Shown in pieces: positions 47,303 through 58,699 of a stretch of 64,000 bases of DNA; position 1 is the stretch's first letter, and every line of letters begins with the position of its first letter. Under the pieces are notes generated by a model. That model worked only from the letters and a program-made list of their open reading frames with translations, had not been told where the DNA came from and did no database searches. The position numbers and the translations under genes were made by a program. Origin of the DNA: Symsagittifera roscoffensis (lineage: Eukaryota > Xenacoelomorpha > Acoela > Convolutidae); NCBI RefSeq assembly GCF_963678635.1, contig NC_087062.1:56125970-56189969 (forward strand), written 5' to 3'.

Positions 47303-47969
47303 CTGTTAGATATTTAAATGCGGGCTTTACAATCTCGCCACGTTTAAGCTTTTTCAAGGTATTATTTTTGCATGTTTAACGAGAGAATTTTTTCACTTTT
47401 TAGCTATATCGTATGCTGCAATTGTCAAGAATTTTTTTTCGATGTTCCAGTTTGAATTCAGTGGTTTTTTCACTGAGTTTAAAAACAGCAGCCCAATAGT
47501 GTTATTCTGTCAGGGTTCTCCCACGGGTTGCAAATTTGGCCTCCAATTCCTAATCCTTTTAGTGTACAAGCTACAACGATTTTTGTGATTTTTCAAAAAC
47601 TTTCAGAAAACTTAATTTGAATTTATTTTCAAAATTTTCAAAACTTGAAATTCCTAACCCTTCAGTTGGAAGCTATAGAAGAGTACCCTCAGGGTTTGCG
47701 AATCTTGCCTTCAAATATGACTGCTCAAATCCTTTTAGTTTTTGGGGTAGGACGCTTTTTGTGATTTTTCAAAAGTTTGTCAGAAAACTGAATTAATTTT
47801 TTTTTCAAAGTCTAAAACTCCCAATCCTGTAGTTGGGTGCTTTCAGATTACTCCTAAGGATTGCGAATCCTGCCTCTAAATATGACTGCTCAAATCCTTG
47901 TAGTTTTCGAGATATGCATTTTTTTTGATATGTTCCAAAATTTTCAGAAATTTTAAATCCATCTATCTA
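47303..47969 (+). mobile_element. Helitron-like element A (3' truncated)
   Basis: Starts near GATATTTAAATGCGGGC, with the CTCGCCACGTTTAAGC block and minisatellite B units. It is cut off where element B begins. Confidence 0.5.
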
Positions 47970-49474
47970 TCTATACTATATTTAAATGCGAGTGACAGCT
48001 ATGTTTAAGCATAATCATTTTGCTTGTTTAAGGGAAGAATTTTTTCACGTTTAAGCTATATCGTATATTACAATGGTTAAGGTTTTTTTTCGATTTTCCT
48101 GTTTAAATTTAGTGTTTATTCCATCAAGTTTGAAATTAGCAGCCCAATAGCAGAAAATGTCAGTGTTTTCCCAGGTTTTGCGATTCTGGTCTCCATATAT
48201 GATTAACCGAATCCTTTAGTTTACGAGATAGGCAATTTTCGAGATTTTTCAAAAAATTTCTAGAAAATTTAATTTTAAAAAATGTCTCAATTTTTGAAAC
48301 TCTCGCCCTGTAGTCGGGTGCTCTTAGGGGTTGCGAGTTTTGCCTCCAATTCTCACTTCTCAAATCCTTGTAGTGATATGATGTTTTTCTTGATTTTTTC
48401 AAAATTTTTTCAAAAACTTAGATTTTAAAAAATTGCAAAAGGTTGAAGATCTCAATCCTAATGTTGGATTTTGTGAGGGTAATTTCGGGGGTTGCGAATC
48501 TTGCCCTTGATTATGTCTGCTCAACTCCCTGTAGTTTTCGAGATATGAAGTTTTTTTGGATTTTTTTTTTCAAAATTTTTCAGAAAAAATTAATAAAACT
48601 TGAAATTACCATCTCTTTAGTGAGGCTCTGTCAGAGTACTCTCAGGAGTTGCGAATTTTGCCTCCCAATATTACTGCTCAAATCCTTGTACTTTTCAAGA
48701 TATGACGTTTTTTATGATTTTATGCGAAATTTTCCAGATCTTGTAGAATTAAGAATGCCCAAATCATTTTAGCTTAAGAGATAAGACAATATTTGTGATT
48801 TTTTAAAGAAATTTTCAGAAAACTCAAACTACAAAATAATTCGTTTAAGTGAAATTCCCAACCCTGTACTTGTGTACTTTCAAAGATTGCGAATTTTGCC
48901 ATAAAAAAACTGCTTAACTTTTGGTAGTTCTCGGAATGTGAATTTTCTCCGGTTTTCACAAAAAAACCTCTTTCAGAAAACTTAAGGTGAAGTTTCTCAA
49001 AATCTGAATTTACCAACTTTGTAGTTGGGTACTGTAAGGGTACTCTCAGGAGTTGCAATTTTTGCGTCCAAATGCGACTGCTCAATCGCTTTTAGTTTCC
49101 CAGATGTGACGTTTCGTAATTTATTATAAACTTAGATATATAAAAAAAATGGTCAAAATTTTTTATGGTTTTTCAAAATTTGAATTAAAAAATCGAATGA
49201 AAAATTTTACAAAACTTGAAGTTACTCTCAGGAGTTGCAAATCTTGCGTCCAAATCCGACTGCTCAATTGCTTTCAGTTTCCCAGATATGACGTTTCTTG
49301 GTTCAATTTCAATTTTGTTATGTTTCTTCAAATATTGTATAAAAAACTTGAATAAAAAACTTTGCAAAAATTTTTAATTAAGAACCCTGTAATTGGGTGC
49401 TGTCAGAGTACACTCAAAGAATAGTTTTTTGAGTTGTTGAAAATTCGAAGCACCGGAGGTGTCATACACGCTAG
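47970..49474 (+). mobile_element. Helitron-like element B (complete ends)
   Basis: Begins TCTATACTATATTTAAATGC after an A and ends with a short CACC-GGA-GGTG hairpin, CATACACG and CTAG followed by T. This fits Helitron rules: 5' TC, 3' CTRR, hairpin near the 3' end, insertion between A and T, no target duplication. The interior is minisatellite B. No Rep/helicase coding, so non-autonomous. Confidence 0.6.
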
Positions 49475-51014
49475 TTATATATTTAAATGCGGGCTTCACT
49501 ATCTCGCCATGTTTAAGTTTTTTCGACGTATTTTTTTGCATGTTTTAAATTTTTTTTTTCACGTTAAGCTAAATCGTGTATTGCAATGGTTCAGACCATT
49601 TTTTTCGATTTTCCAGTTGGATTTCAGTTGATTTTTTTAAACAAGTTTGCTATTAGCAACCCAATAGTGGGATACCACAGGTTGTCCAAGGATTGCGAAT
49701 TTGGCCTCCAATTACGAATACCCAAATCCTTTTACTGTATGAGATACGACAATTTTTGTGATTTTTTTTCGAAAGTTTTCAGAAAACTCAAATTACAAAA
49801 TATTTTACAACACTTGTAATTACGAACCCTGTATTTGGGTGCTGTCAGAGTACTCTCAAGGGTTGCGTATCTTGCCTCCAAATATGATTGCTCAAATCTT
49901 GGTAGTTTCTGAGATATGACGTTTTTTATGGTTTTTCAAAAAAAAAGTCAGAAAGCTTAAATTAAGTTTTTTTCTTCAAAATTTGAAAAGCCTAACCCTG
50001 TTGTTGGGGACTGTCAGCGTACTCTCAGTGGTTGCCTGTCTTGCCTCCAAATATGATTGCTCAAATCTTGGTAGCTTCCGATATATGACGGTTTTTATGG
50101 TTTTTTTCAAAAAATTTTAGTTAGTTTTTCTGTCAAAGTTTGAAAAATTTAATACTGTAGTTAGGGACTGTTGTGGTACTCTCAGGTGTTGCCTGTCTTG
50201 CCTCCAAGTTTGACTGCTCAAATCTTGGTAGTTTTCGAGATATGACGTTTATTATGTTTTATTTTTATTTTCAGAAAATTAAATTAATTTTTTTTTCAAA
50301 ATTTGAAAAGCCTAACCCTGTAGTTGGGGACTCTCAAGGTACTCTCAGTGGTTGCCTGTCTTGCCTCAATTTATGATTGCTCAAGTCTTGGTAGTTTCCG
50401 AGATAGGACGTTTTTTATGATTTTTTCAAAAAATTTCCGAAAGCTTAATTAAATTTTTTTTTTCAAATTTGAAAAGCCTAACCGTGTATTTGGGGACTGT
50501 TAGGATAGTCTCAGGGGTTGCCAGTCTCGCCTCCAAATATGAATGCTCAAATCTCGGTAGTTTTCGAGTTATGACGTTTTATGGTATTTTTAAAAAGTTT
50601 CAGAAAAATTTATTTTTCTTCAAAATTTGAAGTTCCTAACCCTGTAGTTGGGAATGTCTGGGTTTTCTCAGGGGTTGCCAGTCTTGCTTTGAAACATGAC
50701 TGCTCAAATCTGGGTAGTTTCGAGATATGTCGTTTTTTATGGTTTTTTACAACATTTCAGAAAGCTTGAAATAATTTTTTTTCCAAAATTTGAAATTCCT
50801 AACCCTGTAGTTAGGTACTCTAAGAATACTCTGAGGAGTTGCAAATCCTGCGTCCAGGTGTGACTGCGCAATTTCTATTAATTTCCAATGTGTGACGTTG
50901 ATTATTCGTTCCAAAATTCTTCAAAGAACATAGTTAAAGAATTTATTGCAGAATTTATTGTAGATTTTATGAGTTGTTAAAAATTCGAAGCACGGCAGGT
51001 GCGTTACACGCTAG
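49475..51014 (+). mobile_element. Helitron-like element C
   Basis: Joins B directly: CTAGT runs into TATATATTTAAATGCGGGC. Interior of about seven minisatellite B units. Ends GCACGGCAGGTGC, GTTACACG, CTAG and T. Confidence 0.6.
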
Positions 51015-51477
51015 TAAAATTTATTTTCAAAATTTGAAATTCTGAACCCTGTAGTTGGGGTCTATAGAGTGCTCTCAGGTGTTGCGAATCTTTCCTCAAA
51101 ATATGACTGCTCAAATCTTTATAGTTTTCGTGATATGACGTTTTTTGTGATTTTTTGAAATAGGTTTCAGAAAACTGAAGTTAACATTTTTTGTTAAATT
51201 TGAAACTGTCAACCCTATATTTTGGGGGATATAGAGTACTCTCAGGGGTTGCGAATCTTGCCTTCAATTTTTTCCAGAAGCCCTTTAAGTTTTTGAAATA
51301 TGACGCTTTTATGATTTTATAAAATTGGAATTTAAAAAAATTATAAAATTTGAAATAACTAAGCCTGTAATTGGGTGCTGTCAGAGTACACTAAAATACT
51401 GCACATCTTGTTTCAAATATATGGGATTTTTATGAGATGTCAAAAATTCGAAGCATCGAAGGTGTGTTACACGCTAG
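51015..51477 (+). mobile_element. Helitron-like element D (5' truncated)
   Basis: Begins inside minisatellite B and ends GCATCGAAGGTGTGTTACAC, then GCTAG and T. Confidence 0.55.
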
Positions 51478-52839
51478 TTCACTTTATTAAGGCCCATTTT
51501 TTGCTGACTGATATCTAAGAATCAAGTGTGTGTGGAAATACTATAAACTAGTTGGTTGAGTCAAATGACTCTTTGTTCTGGGATATGCAAATTCTGTAGT
51601 TTTCATGGCTGTTGTTGTTTACATAATTTTGAGAAATTTTTCAGTATTTTGTTCATTTTTCTTTGTCGTTTTTGGAGCTGTTATTTTCTATTTTTCATTT
51701 TGCTGGAGAAAGGCAATTTCGCCTTTGTGTATTTTTTAGAATTCTGTGATGATGTAGTTTGCGCTATTAAACTTCTTGAACGTATAGTTGATATTAAACT
51801 ATTAAACGTATATTTGCTGTATTTTTTGTATTTGTTTCTACTTAATGAAGCTTTCATTGAGTATACCGAGAAGAAGCAATTTATAATAGAACTTGAACTA
51901 TGAAATTTTGCTTTTCGATCATTACTTTTTTCTCAGCCAAAAATCGGCGACCAAAAATATCGTAAAACTGTTTCTAATAAATTATCATATAGTTTCTAAG
52001 CCATCCGTCAGACAGAGACGTTGATGGACTACCTATTTCCTTAAATTTTGCCCAGAAGTGTACTTCATTATATTTTTCATCGATGAGACAATGAATCAGT
52101 CGGTAAAATGAGAATTTGTTGCTTATTCAGTAAACCGTGAACAAACTGGCTTTGAAGAAAAGCTAGATTGAATTGATTTGCAAGCTGAGAATTCAGTGAG
52201 ATCAATCTCTGTCTCCTTGAAATCACCTGCTCCTGGTACTTTTCTCGTACAAAAAAGTACCAGCTAATTCAATCTACTTTCAGCAATGACTAAGTACAAA
52301 ACAGAAGAAGTCTTTGTCTTTTTTGCATCCTTTTGTCGCCAGTAACTGTTTAGATAGTTTTTATTTACATTAGCTACAGCGGCTCAATTGTCATGTTTTT
52401 GCCAGATATGGTATCTTGGCAATCTAAATCGGATCAGTTCGAGTGCCTCGATTAAAAATGTCATTAAAAATCACTCAATTCATTTTTTTCCTGATGCCTC
52501 AAAATTGTTCGTTAAAATATGCTAATAGCTCTGCGTTAAAGTAGTAAATGATGTTGATATAAAATCTACTTTTTTGTTCAATTCATCAGTCCGCTGAAAA
52601 AAAAGTTCAAGCTCGAGCTCTTGTGAGAGTGAATTTTTCTGATTATTGTTCCGAACACTCTCCTAAAGGGTTTCTGTTTTGTGCGAAAAAACAGAAGTCG
52701 TTATTTTTTAGCACCCTTTGTTCGCCAGTATCTGTAACGATTATTTTTGTTGGGTCGGTGTAGGTGGCGATTTTACGATAACAAAGTTTAAAAAAAAAGA
52801 TTTTAGGGCTACCAGAATTCAGAAAGGGGAGGGCGACCC
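51478..52839. other. intron DNA without gene
   Basis: No exon found. The T-rich open frame at 51,556-51,903 is F/L-rich low-complexity sequence. AAACAGAAG(A/T)(A/C)G...TTTGTCGCCAGTA(A/T)CTGT occurs near 52,300 and 52,690, a small duplication. Confidence 0.4.
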
Positions 52840-53470
52840 CTTGTTTGGCACACTACTGCCACCGTGAGTTGAATTAATCGGACACCGGTTGTTGTGTAGT
52901 CATCTCACAGTTTCCGACAACAGTTCTCTCAAAGGTGGTCTATCTGCGAGTGACAGAGCCAGGGTTCCCAGTCAAGTGCGGCGAAGTCATGATCCCTACG
53001 TGGGTAGCGAGGTAGACGTTTCTTGGAGGTCTTTTTCAGCCCCAGTCTGAGGAGTCTAAACTTGTTAGAGCAGAGCAGAGCAGCGTTTGCTAACATTTTC
53101 GATAACGTAGTCATCGTTTTGCTGAAACGACAGATTTCTGTTGACGCGGAGACAAAGAAGTTTTGGGTTCTGTCGATCTCCATTCTCTTGCTTTCGAGAG
53201 CCAACCTGGAGAAGCTTTAACTTGAAGTAAATTAGACCAAATTCAACGCCTTCATCTTGCTGATGTCATCATGTTTCTTCTGCACCGGCAGATGATCTTG
53301 TTGACGGCGATTTGAAAGCATTTTTTGTCCGGGCTCAAGGCGGAATTAAATGACAGGTCCTTTTTTGTAATACAAAAGGGTCCGTAACTAGCACCCATCT
53401 GTTCAACAGCGCCAATTTTGAAGCGTTCTGTCGATCTCGCTGTCCATGGGAATCATAAATCGTTTAGTTG
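52840..53470. other. GC-richer island, coding-like but unrecognised
   Basis: Base composition differs from the surrounding AT-rich DNA. The minus strand is open at 52,929-53,204 (LALESKRMEIDRTQNFF, later LPRYPRRDHDFAALDWEP), with more open pieces up to about 53,345. GTTCTGTCGATCTC occurs at 53,168 and 53,426. I do not recognise a family; a decayed transposon ORF is likely. Confidence 0.35.
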
Positions 53471-53529
53471 CACAACAGGGATAATTTTTCTTGATTTTTT
53501 CTCTTTTTTTCTGTTTTTTTAGACGTTAT

Positions 53530-54720
53530 TGTGGTCGGAGCATTGTGCTAATTGCACAGTAAACTGCTACTGTTATTGTTTCGATCATTTGAAAAATAGC
53601 GAGGAACTTTGTATTCGGGTGTTTTAATTTTTTATTTTTTGTTCCGATCATTTGGAAAATGTGGAGGAACTTTGAATTCGGGTGTTTTTTTTTGTTTTCC
53701 ACGCAAAATCAGGTACCACAAATAATCATCGGAATGAGTCGAGTGATATAAGTTATTGAAACCCTTTCAGTCGTGATTCGAACAAGGTTAAAACTTTTCC
53801 CAGTGTTGAGAAAAACCGCTTTAGAATTTTTTTGAGTCTAAAGCGATCGAGTAACGTTTGTTATGTATGAATATTTGCCATTTAGGCTTAAAAAATTGAG
53901 TTTACTAAAAAGAAAACCATTTTTGAAGCTTCAACAGTTTTTGAAGTGCTTTCTCGGCCATAAAAAGTTTCATACAAATTTTAAGTGTAAAATATTAGAA
54001 AAAATTTTAGAATTTTTTTTTGAGTATTTTTTTCGTTTATTTACATTTGAAGACAATTTTAGCCTAATTTACTACCTTTCTACGCGTTTGTATAGTTTTA
54101 TAATCACAAGATGTTGAAGATAAGACCCTAATTTGAAGATAAGAAAAAAAATTTCGTAGTTTTTTGCGAATGTGTTCAGAACATTCTGTGCTACTTGCAC
54201 AGCAACCGGCTATTCCTGTTTCTTTGTTTTCCACGCAAAATCAGGTACCACAAGTAATCATCGGAAATGGTGGAGTGATACATGATATTAAAGCCCTTTC
54301 AGTCGTGATTCGAATGACCTTTAAAAATGTTGAAAAATGTTTTAAGTGTCGAGAAAAACCTGTTTGAATTTTTTGAGTTTTTGATCGACACAAAAAGGTG
54401 AACTAGCAGGCTTTAAATAGCTTATTTATGCTTAATATAAGCCGTGAAAACTTAATTTGACTCGATTAAAGTTAGTTTTTGGAGGTTGGTTGTGCCATTT
54501 TGGGAATCAATAACTTTCAAAAGTTTTCTTTCAAGAATTTTTTTGAGTTCTTAACGATTTTTTTTCGTTTTTCTGAACATTTTCCCTGTAAATACTGTTT
54601 TCCATATCGCCTATTTTATTACGACTGTCGAATATGCCTAAGTTCTAGAGAAACCTTTTTTGTGTTTTCTAAAATTATAGTCTGAACATTCTGTGCTACT
54701 TGCACAGTAACCGGCTTATC
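53530..54720 (+). repeat. cluster of CTGTGC-loop and ACCACAA-type dispersed repeats
   Basis: CTGTGCTACTTGCACAG occurs at 54,186-54,202 and 54,691-54,707, with a variant near 53,544. Between them CACGCAAAATCAGGTACCAC, AATCATCGGAA and CCCTTTCAGTCGTGATTCGA blocks recur (53,700-53,780 and 54,232-54,315). No gene. Confidence 0.65.
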
Positions 54721-55151
54721 CTTGTTTAAGATATACAATTCTTCTGTTTTGTCAATATCCGAAATGGCAAAGCGGATCAGATATAATTTGCTTTTCAATA
54801 TCTTAAGCATTGGATGGCCAATTTTAGGGTAGCCGATTGTATAGTCGGATTGCCTGTGTGCCGACTTATGGCACATGATTGAATTGCCGAGATAAGTGTG
54901 CAACAATGTCATAATGTCCCGAACGCGGTAGATTTTTTATTAAAAGAAAAGTTTTACCATTCTTTGAAGGGTATAAAAAGCGTTTTGTTTGCGTCCTCTT
55001 TTGCCACAAAACCTCTCCTAAGCCGTCTCAGAAAGGTTGCGCACGCATCTGATAGAGGTGGAGATTTGCTGCCGGGTACTATAAAAGAGGCAGCGGAAAG
55101 TTATTATTGGTTTTTTGATATTAACTGTCAAATTGAAAGTATTAATATTTT

Positions 55152-55270
55152 AAGTCTCATTGAACGTAATGAAGACAATTGTGTAGGTTTTGTTGATTTT
55201 TGTTTTTTTCATGAAAAATTCTCAAGTTGTTCTCGCTCAAATTTGATTTTTCGCAGTTGGACTTTTGATA
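55152..55270 (+). repeat. splice-acceptor-like dispersed repeat (decayed copy)
   Basis: TCTCATTGAACGTAATGAAGAC, TTTTTTTCATGAAAAATTCTC and CTCGCTCAAATTTGATTTTTCGC. It lies about 270 bp upstream of the LDLa exon. The CAG has changed to CAT. Confidence 0.55.
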
Positions 55271-55537
55271 TCTTGCTAATTTATTTTCAAATTCATTTAC
55301 TAAAAGAAAGACAAAAAACACTGGGATAATATTTCAAATTCAGCAAAAAAAAAGTCTTCTGTCTTAAGTTTGTTTCTTTTTTTTCTGTCTAGAGTTTGTT
55401 ACTTTTTAGTTTCCTTGAAGTCAATGCCCATAATTTTCTGTCTCTAATGAATTAAATTTTTAATTAAGAGTTAGAAGCCATTAATGATTTAAAAACACCA
55501 CCAAAATGTTGAGAATATACGTCTTGTTTGTATGCAG

Positions 55538-55680
55538 ACAAATGTGGCTTTGACGAGTGGATGTGTGAGTCACTGTTTGAAGATCGAATTCAGTGCATGC
55601 CGAGGGAGTGGCTGTGCGATGGACAAGCAGACTGCAGTGACGCCAGTGATGAACTCATTTGTCCCTTCACTCGCATATAA
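55538..55680 (+). CDS. secreted LDLa protein, exon 2 (LDL-receptor class A module)
   Basis: After TTTGTATGCAG the exon reads DKCGFDEWMC to FTRI and stops at 55,678. It is a complete LDLa module: six cysteines with spacing C-x6-C-x9-C-x6-C-x5-C-x8-C, the WLCDGQADCSDASDE calcium cage, and a tryptophan before the fourth cysteine. LDLa modules bind calcium and protein ligands outside the cell. The protein ends four residues after the last cysteine, with no membrane segment, so a soluble secreted single-module protein is predicted. LDLa exons are normally phase 1, as here. The intact cage and open frame point to selection. Confidence 0.8.
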
Positions 55681-57290
55681 CACAATAGCAAACTAAAAAC
55701 TGGCTCTTTTCTGATTGCTACCCTCAACCCTCACTCATGATTATTTTTTATATATTTTTCTTGATTGCTGTTAGATAATGAGATACTTTTTGCTGCCTCG
55801 CCCAGTGCTATGCGATTTATATTCCGGAACAAACTTTTGGCCGCTTTTTTCTATTATGAGGGGAACAGATTGAAAACTAGATAGCACTAATGATCAATTT
55901 ATATGAAAAGAAAAAATGTATACAGGTCGTGCTGAATGAAGAAATTGGTATTATCACATTCTCAATAGATATGAGAGGGAAAGCGGAAAAGAGTAATGAA
56001 TAATGAGATTACGCTTGTCGTTTTTCAACTTCGAATTTTAGCTACCCGGTTGTTGCTTAGATGCTCATTCAGTCTGTAAATTTGCTCTAGAATGATATCT
56101 AAATTCAAATTTGACAAATTGTCAGTTTTAAGCTAATGAAGCGATAGCAGAAAAACCATAAAATTAAAATGTTATTCACCTATGATACTGTCAAAAAAGT
56201 TGTTAAGAATTATAGAAAACTAAGACTCTTTTGTCAATAGGACCCAAAATTGTGTTTATGCTCCAAACGCCCAAGGTGTGTGGAACTTTTTCCTATTCTT
56301 AAATTTGCATCATTTATCTCGTATCTGATTGGGTGAATTTATTCAAAAGCAGACAAGATATTTTTTTAAATGGTTTTCTATTTTTGGGCCCTATAGCAGC
56401 AGAAATGACCCAAAGAAGAGTGTTAGAGTGCAATTAATACAGAATGGTTCAACCATACCAGTAGATCCTTTTCCTTATTTTCAAAATTTTTGAGGAGCAG
56501 TGAAGTTCAGCTGCAAGAAATAGCTACTCATATCTTAAATTAGGAATAAGGCTTGTCGCTTCACCTGTCCAAATGGATAAATCGTAAGTTTTCAATCGAT
56601 TTATCGCCGCCTGTCAATATAAGCTGAAACTTGTTAACTGTTTTTCATCTCGACTTTTGAAAACTTAGAAGTTTTTCATACCGTTCGAATCAAGACCGAG
56701 GGCTCTAATATAAAACCTCATTCTATTCTTCCGTTTTTGTGGGGGGAGGGGGGGGGTGCAGTGGGGTTCAACTGCGCCGAAGTACAACAGTGCAGAAACT
56801 GAATATTTTATGATTTTCGGCGCTGTTGAACAACGTTTTTTTCTGCGCTGTGGTGATTCGGCACTATTCTTCTGCCTCCTTTAGGCTGCTTGATTTAGGA
56901 AATACACACTTCAGAAGGCATGGAAATTTTGATTACCTTGAGATGAGCGATTGTTTTTAAGTAAATGAAGTTAAGATTAAAAATCGACAACACCGCCGAT
57001 AGCAATAAAGTACTTAAATTATAAACCTACCGATGCGTCCGCTAACTAAGTTAAGAAGATCGTGTTTTACTGCTATTTTTTATGATTTTCTTGTGGCCAT
57101 TGCTTCATAAAACTATAAATCTTGGTAAAAGTGAGTTGCTTATCTGGTGAATTAGGTTATCGTCAAGATTGCTTGAACCCTTTCATCATCAAATAATTCA
57201 GAAGAATTGTAATAACTGATGACGATGCGCGCATCAAGGCATAACCTTGAAACTTCTGACCTGCATTTTTTGCTAACTAATGCTATCTCT
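55681..57290. other. no gene seen
   Basis: 3' flank of the LDLa gene and AT-rich DNA. A G-run (GGGGGGAGGGGGGGGG) lies near 56,741. Confidence 0.4.
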
Positions 57291-58340
57291 AAAAAAGTAG
57301 CTGGTTACTGAGCAGGTAGCACAGAAATTTTTGACAGCTGTAACCATTTTTTAATAGTCGATGAACGTAGTGAAATCTCTTATATAGGTCGCGGTGATTT
57401 TGTTTTTTTTCAGGAAAAGTCGCGGTTTGACTTCTGATTTTTTTGAAGTTATGAGTTTGTTTCCTTTTTCATGGGAGGCTAACTCTGCTATCGAACAGAA
57501 AAGTGTAAAGATTACAAAAACGTATATGCGCTTGACTTCCACCTTCGAGCAAGCATTTAATTTTTCAGATTTCCCAGTGGAATAAAGATTTTACCTATAT
57601 ACCCAGTTTTCTCAAATTGCGTTGATATTATGAAAAAGTATCATACATAAATTGTTCTAAAACTCGAAGGGCTTTAAGGTCATCAAATTTTTCGTTGAAA
57701 TTGAAAGGTAAGATTTTTTCATAAATAAACAAGGATTGACGGTTACTGGTTAGTAATCGGCTATCCTTGTTTTTTTTTCAACTTAGTGTCGTTTCTCGGC
57801 GTGATATGATACAAGGATCTGAACAAAAAATAGAGCTTAAGCATATTCAACAGTCATTAATAAATAAGCAACTTGGAAAACAGTTTTTATAGAAAAATGT
57901 TCAGACGAATTTCAAAAAAGTTTCAATTCGTATTCACATTTTTTTTGAAATTTTGAAGTTTCTGATTCAAGAAAAGCGCTAAAATTTTCAAAAACAAATT
58001 TATTTGTTGGAAAATAACCTTTTTTTAACTGCTTAAATTAAGCTTCTGTAAACTTTTAAGTCATTAAAATAATACGAAATTTATTCGCTTTATTTGTTTA
58101 AATTAAGACAAAAAAAAAACGATTTTTCTTGGCACTGGAAATTTTTTTTTAATGTCGTCGGAATTGCCATTGAAAGTGCTTTGATAGGATATATCTCTCA
58201 ACTCTCTCTGATGATTATTTGTGGTAGTTGATTTTGCGTCGAAAAAAAACTAAAACACCCGAGCACAGTTCCTCCCCATTTTTCAAATGGTTAGTGAAAT
58301 TAGTTTTTTTTTCAGTTTACTTGTACGCATTCTTTACTCA
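57291..58340. repeat. dispersed repeat cluster
   Basis: 57,308-57,324 is a reverse CTGTGC-loop copy. 57,358-57,445 is a splice-acceptor-like repeat (TCGATGAACGTAGTGAAATC, TTATATAGGTCGCGGTGATT, T-run, CAGGAAAAG). 58,210-58,300 is a reverse copy of the ACCACAA-type repeat. No gene. Confidence 0.6.
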
Positions 58341-58424
58341 GTACTCAGCTTTTCCAAAGAACTGTTGCGTGAGGTCACAATTCGCCGCATTTTTAAAAGC
58401 CGACAATTGGCACCAAGCGTCAAA

Positions 58425-58448
58425 TCGTAGCAAGCGACAATTAGCAGC
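58425..58448 (+). repeat. MULE terminal inverted repeat segment, left
   Basis: TCGTAGCAAGCGACAATTAG followed by CAGC is the reverse complement, with one mismatch, of 60,346-60,369. The pair brackets the transposase remnant. The true terminus is probably further out. Confidence 0.6.
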
Positions 58449-58699
58449 ACGATTAGTTTCTGATTGGGGGATTAAAAAAAACAATGCGAATTGCAAAGTG
58501 TTTTGCGGTGTTTGTGGGGGATTAAAATCCAACGAGCGATCAACATTTAGTTTAGCGCCAGTTGAATTAAATGTCAAATTGAAATGAATTAACAGTAAAT
58601 ATTTGAATAATTAAACGTTAGTAGCATCTAAAACAGCTTTGTTTCGATTCAGTCGTTTGAATTTCTTCTTGCAAATCATTACACTGACTGATACCAAGA

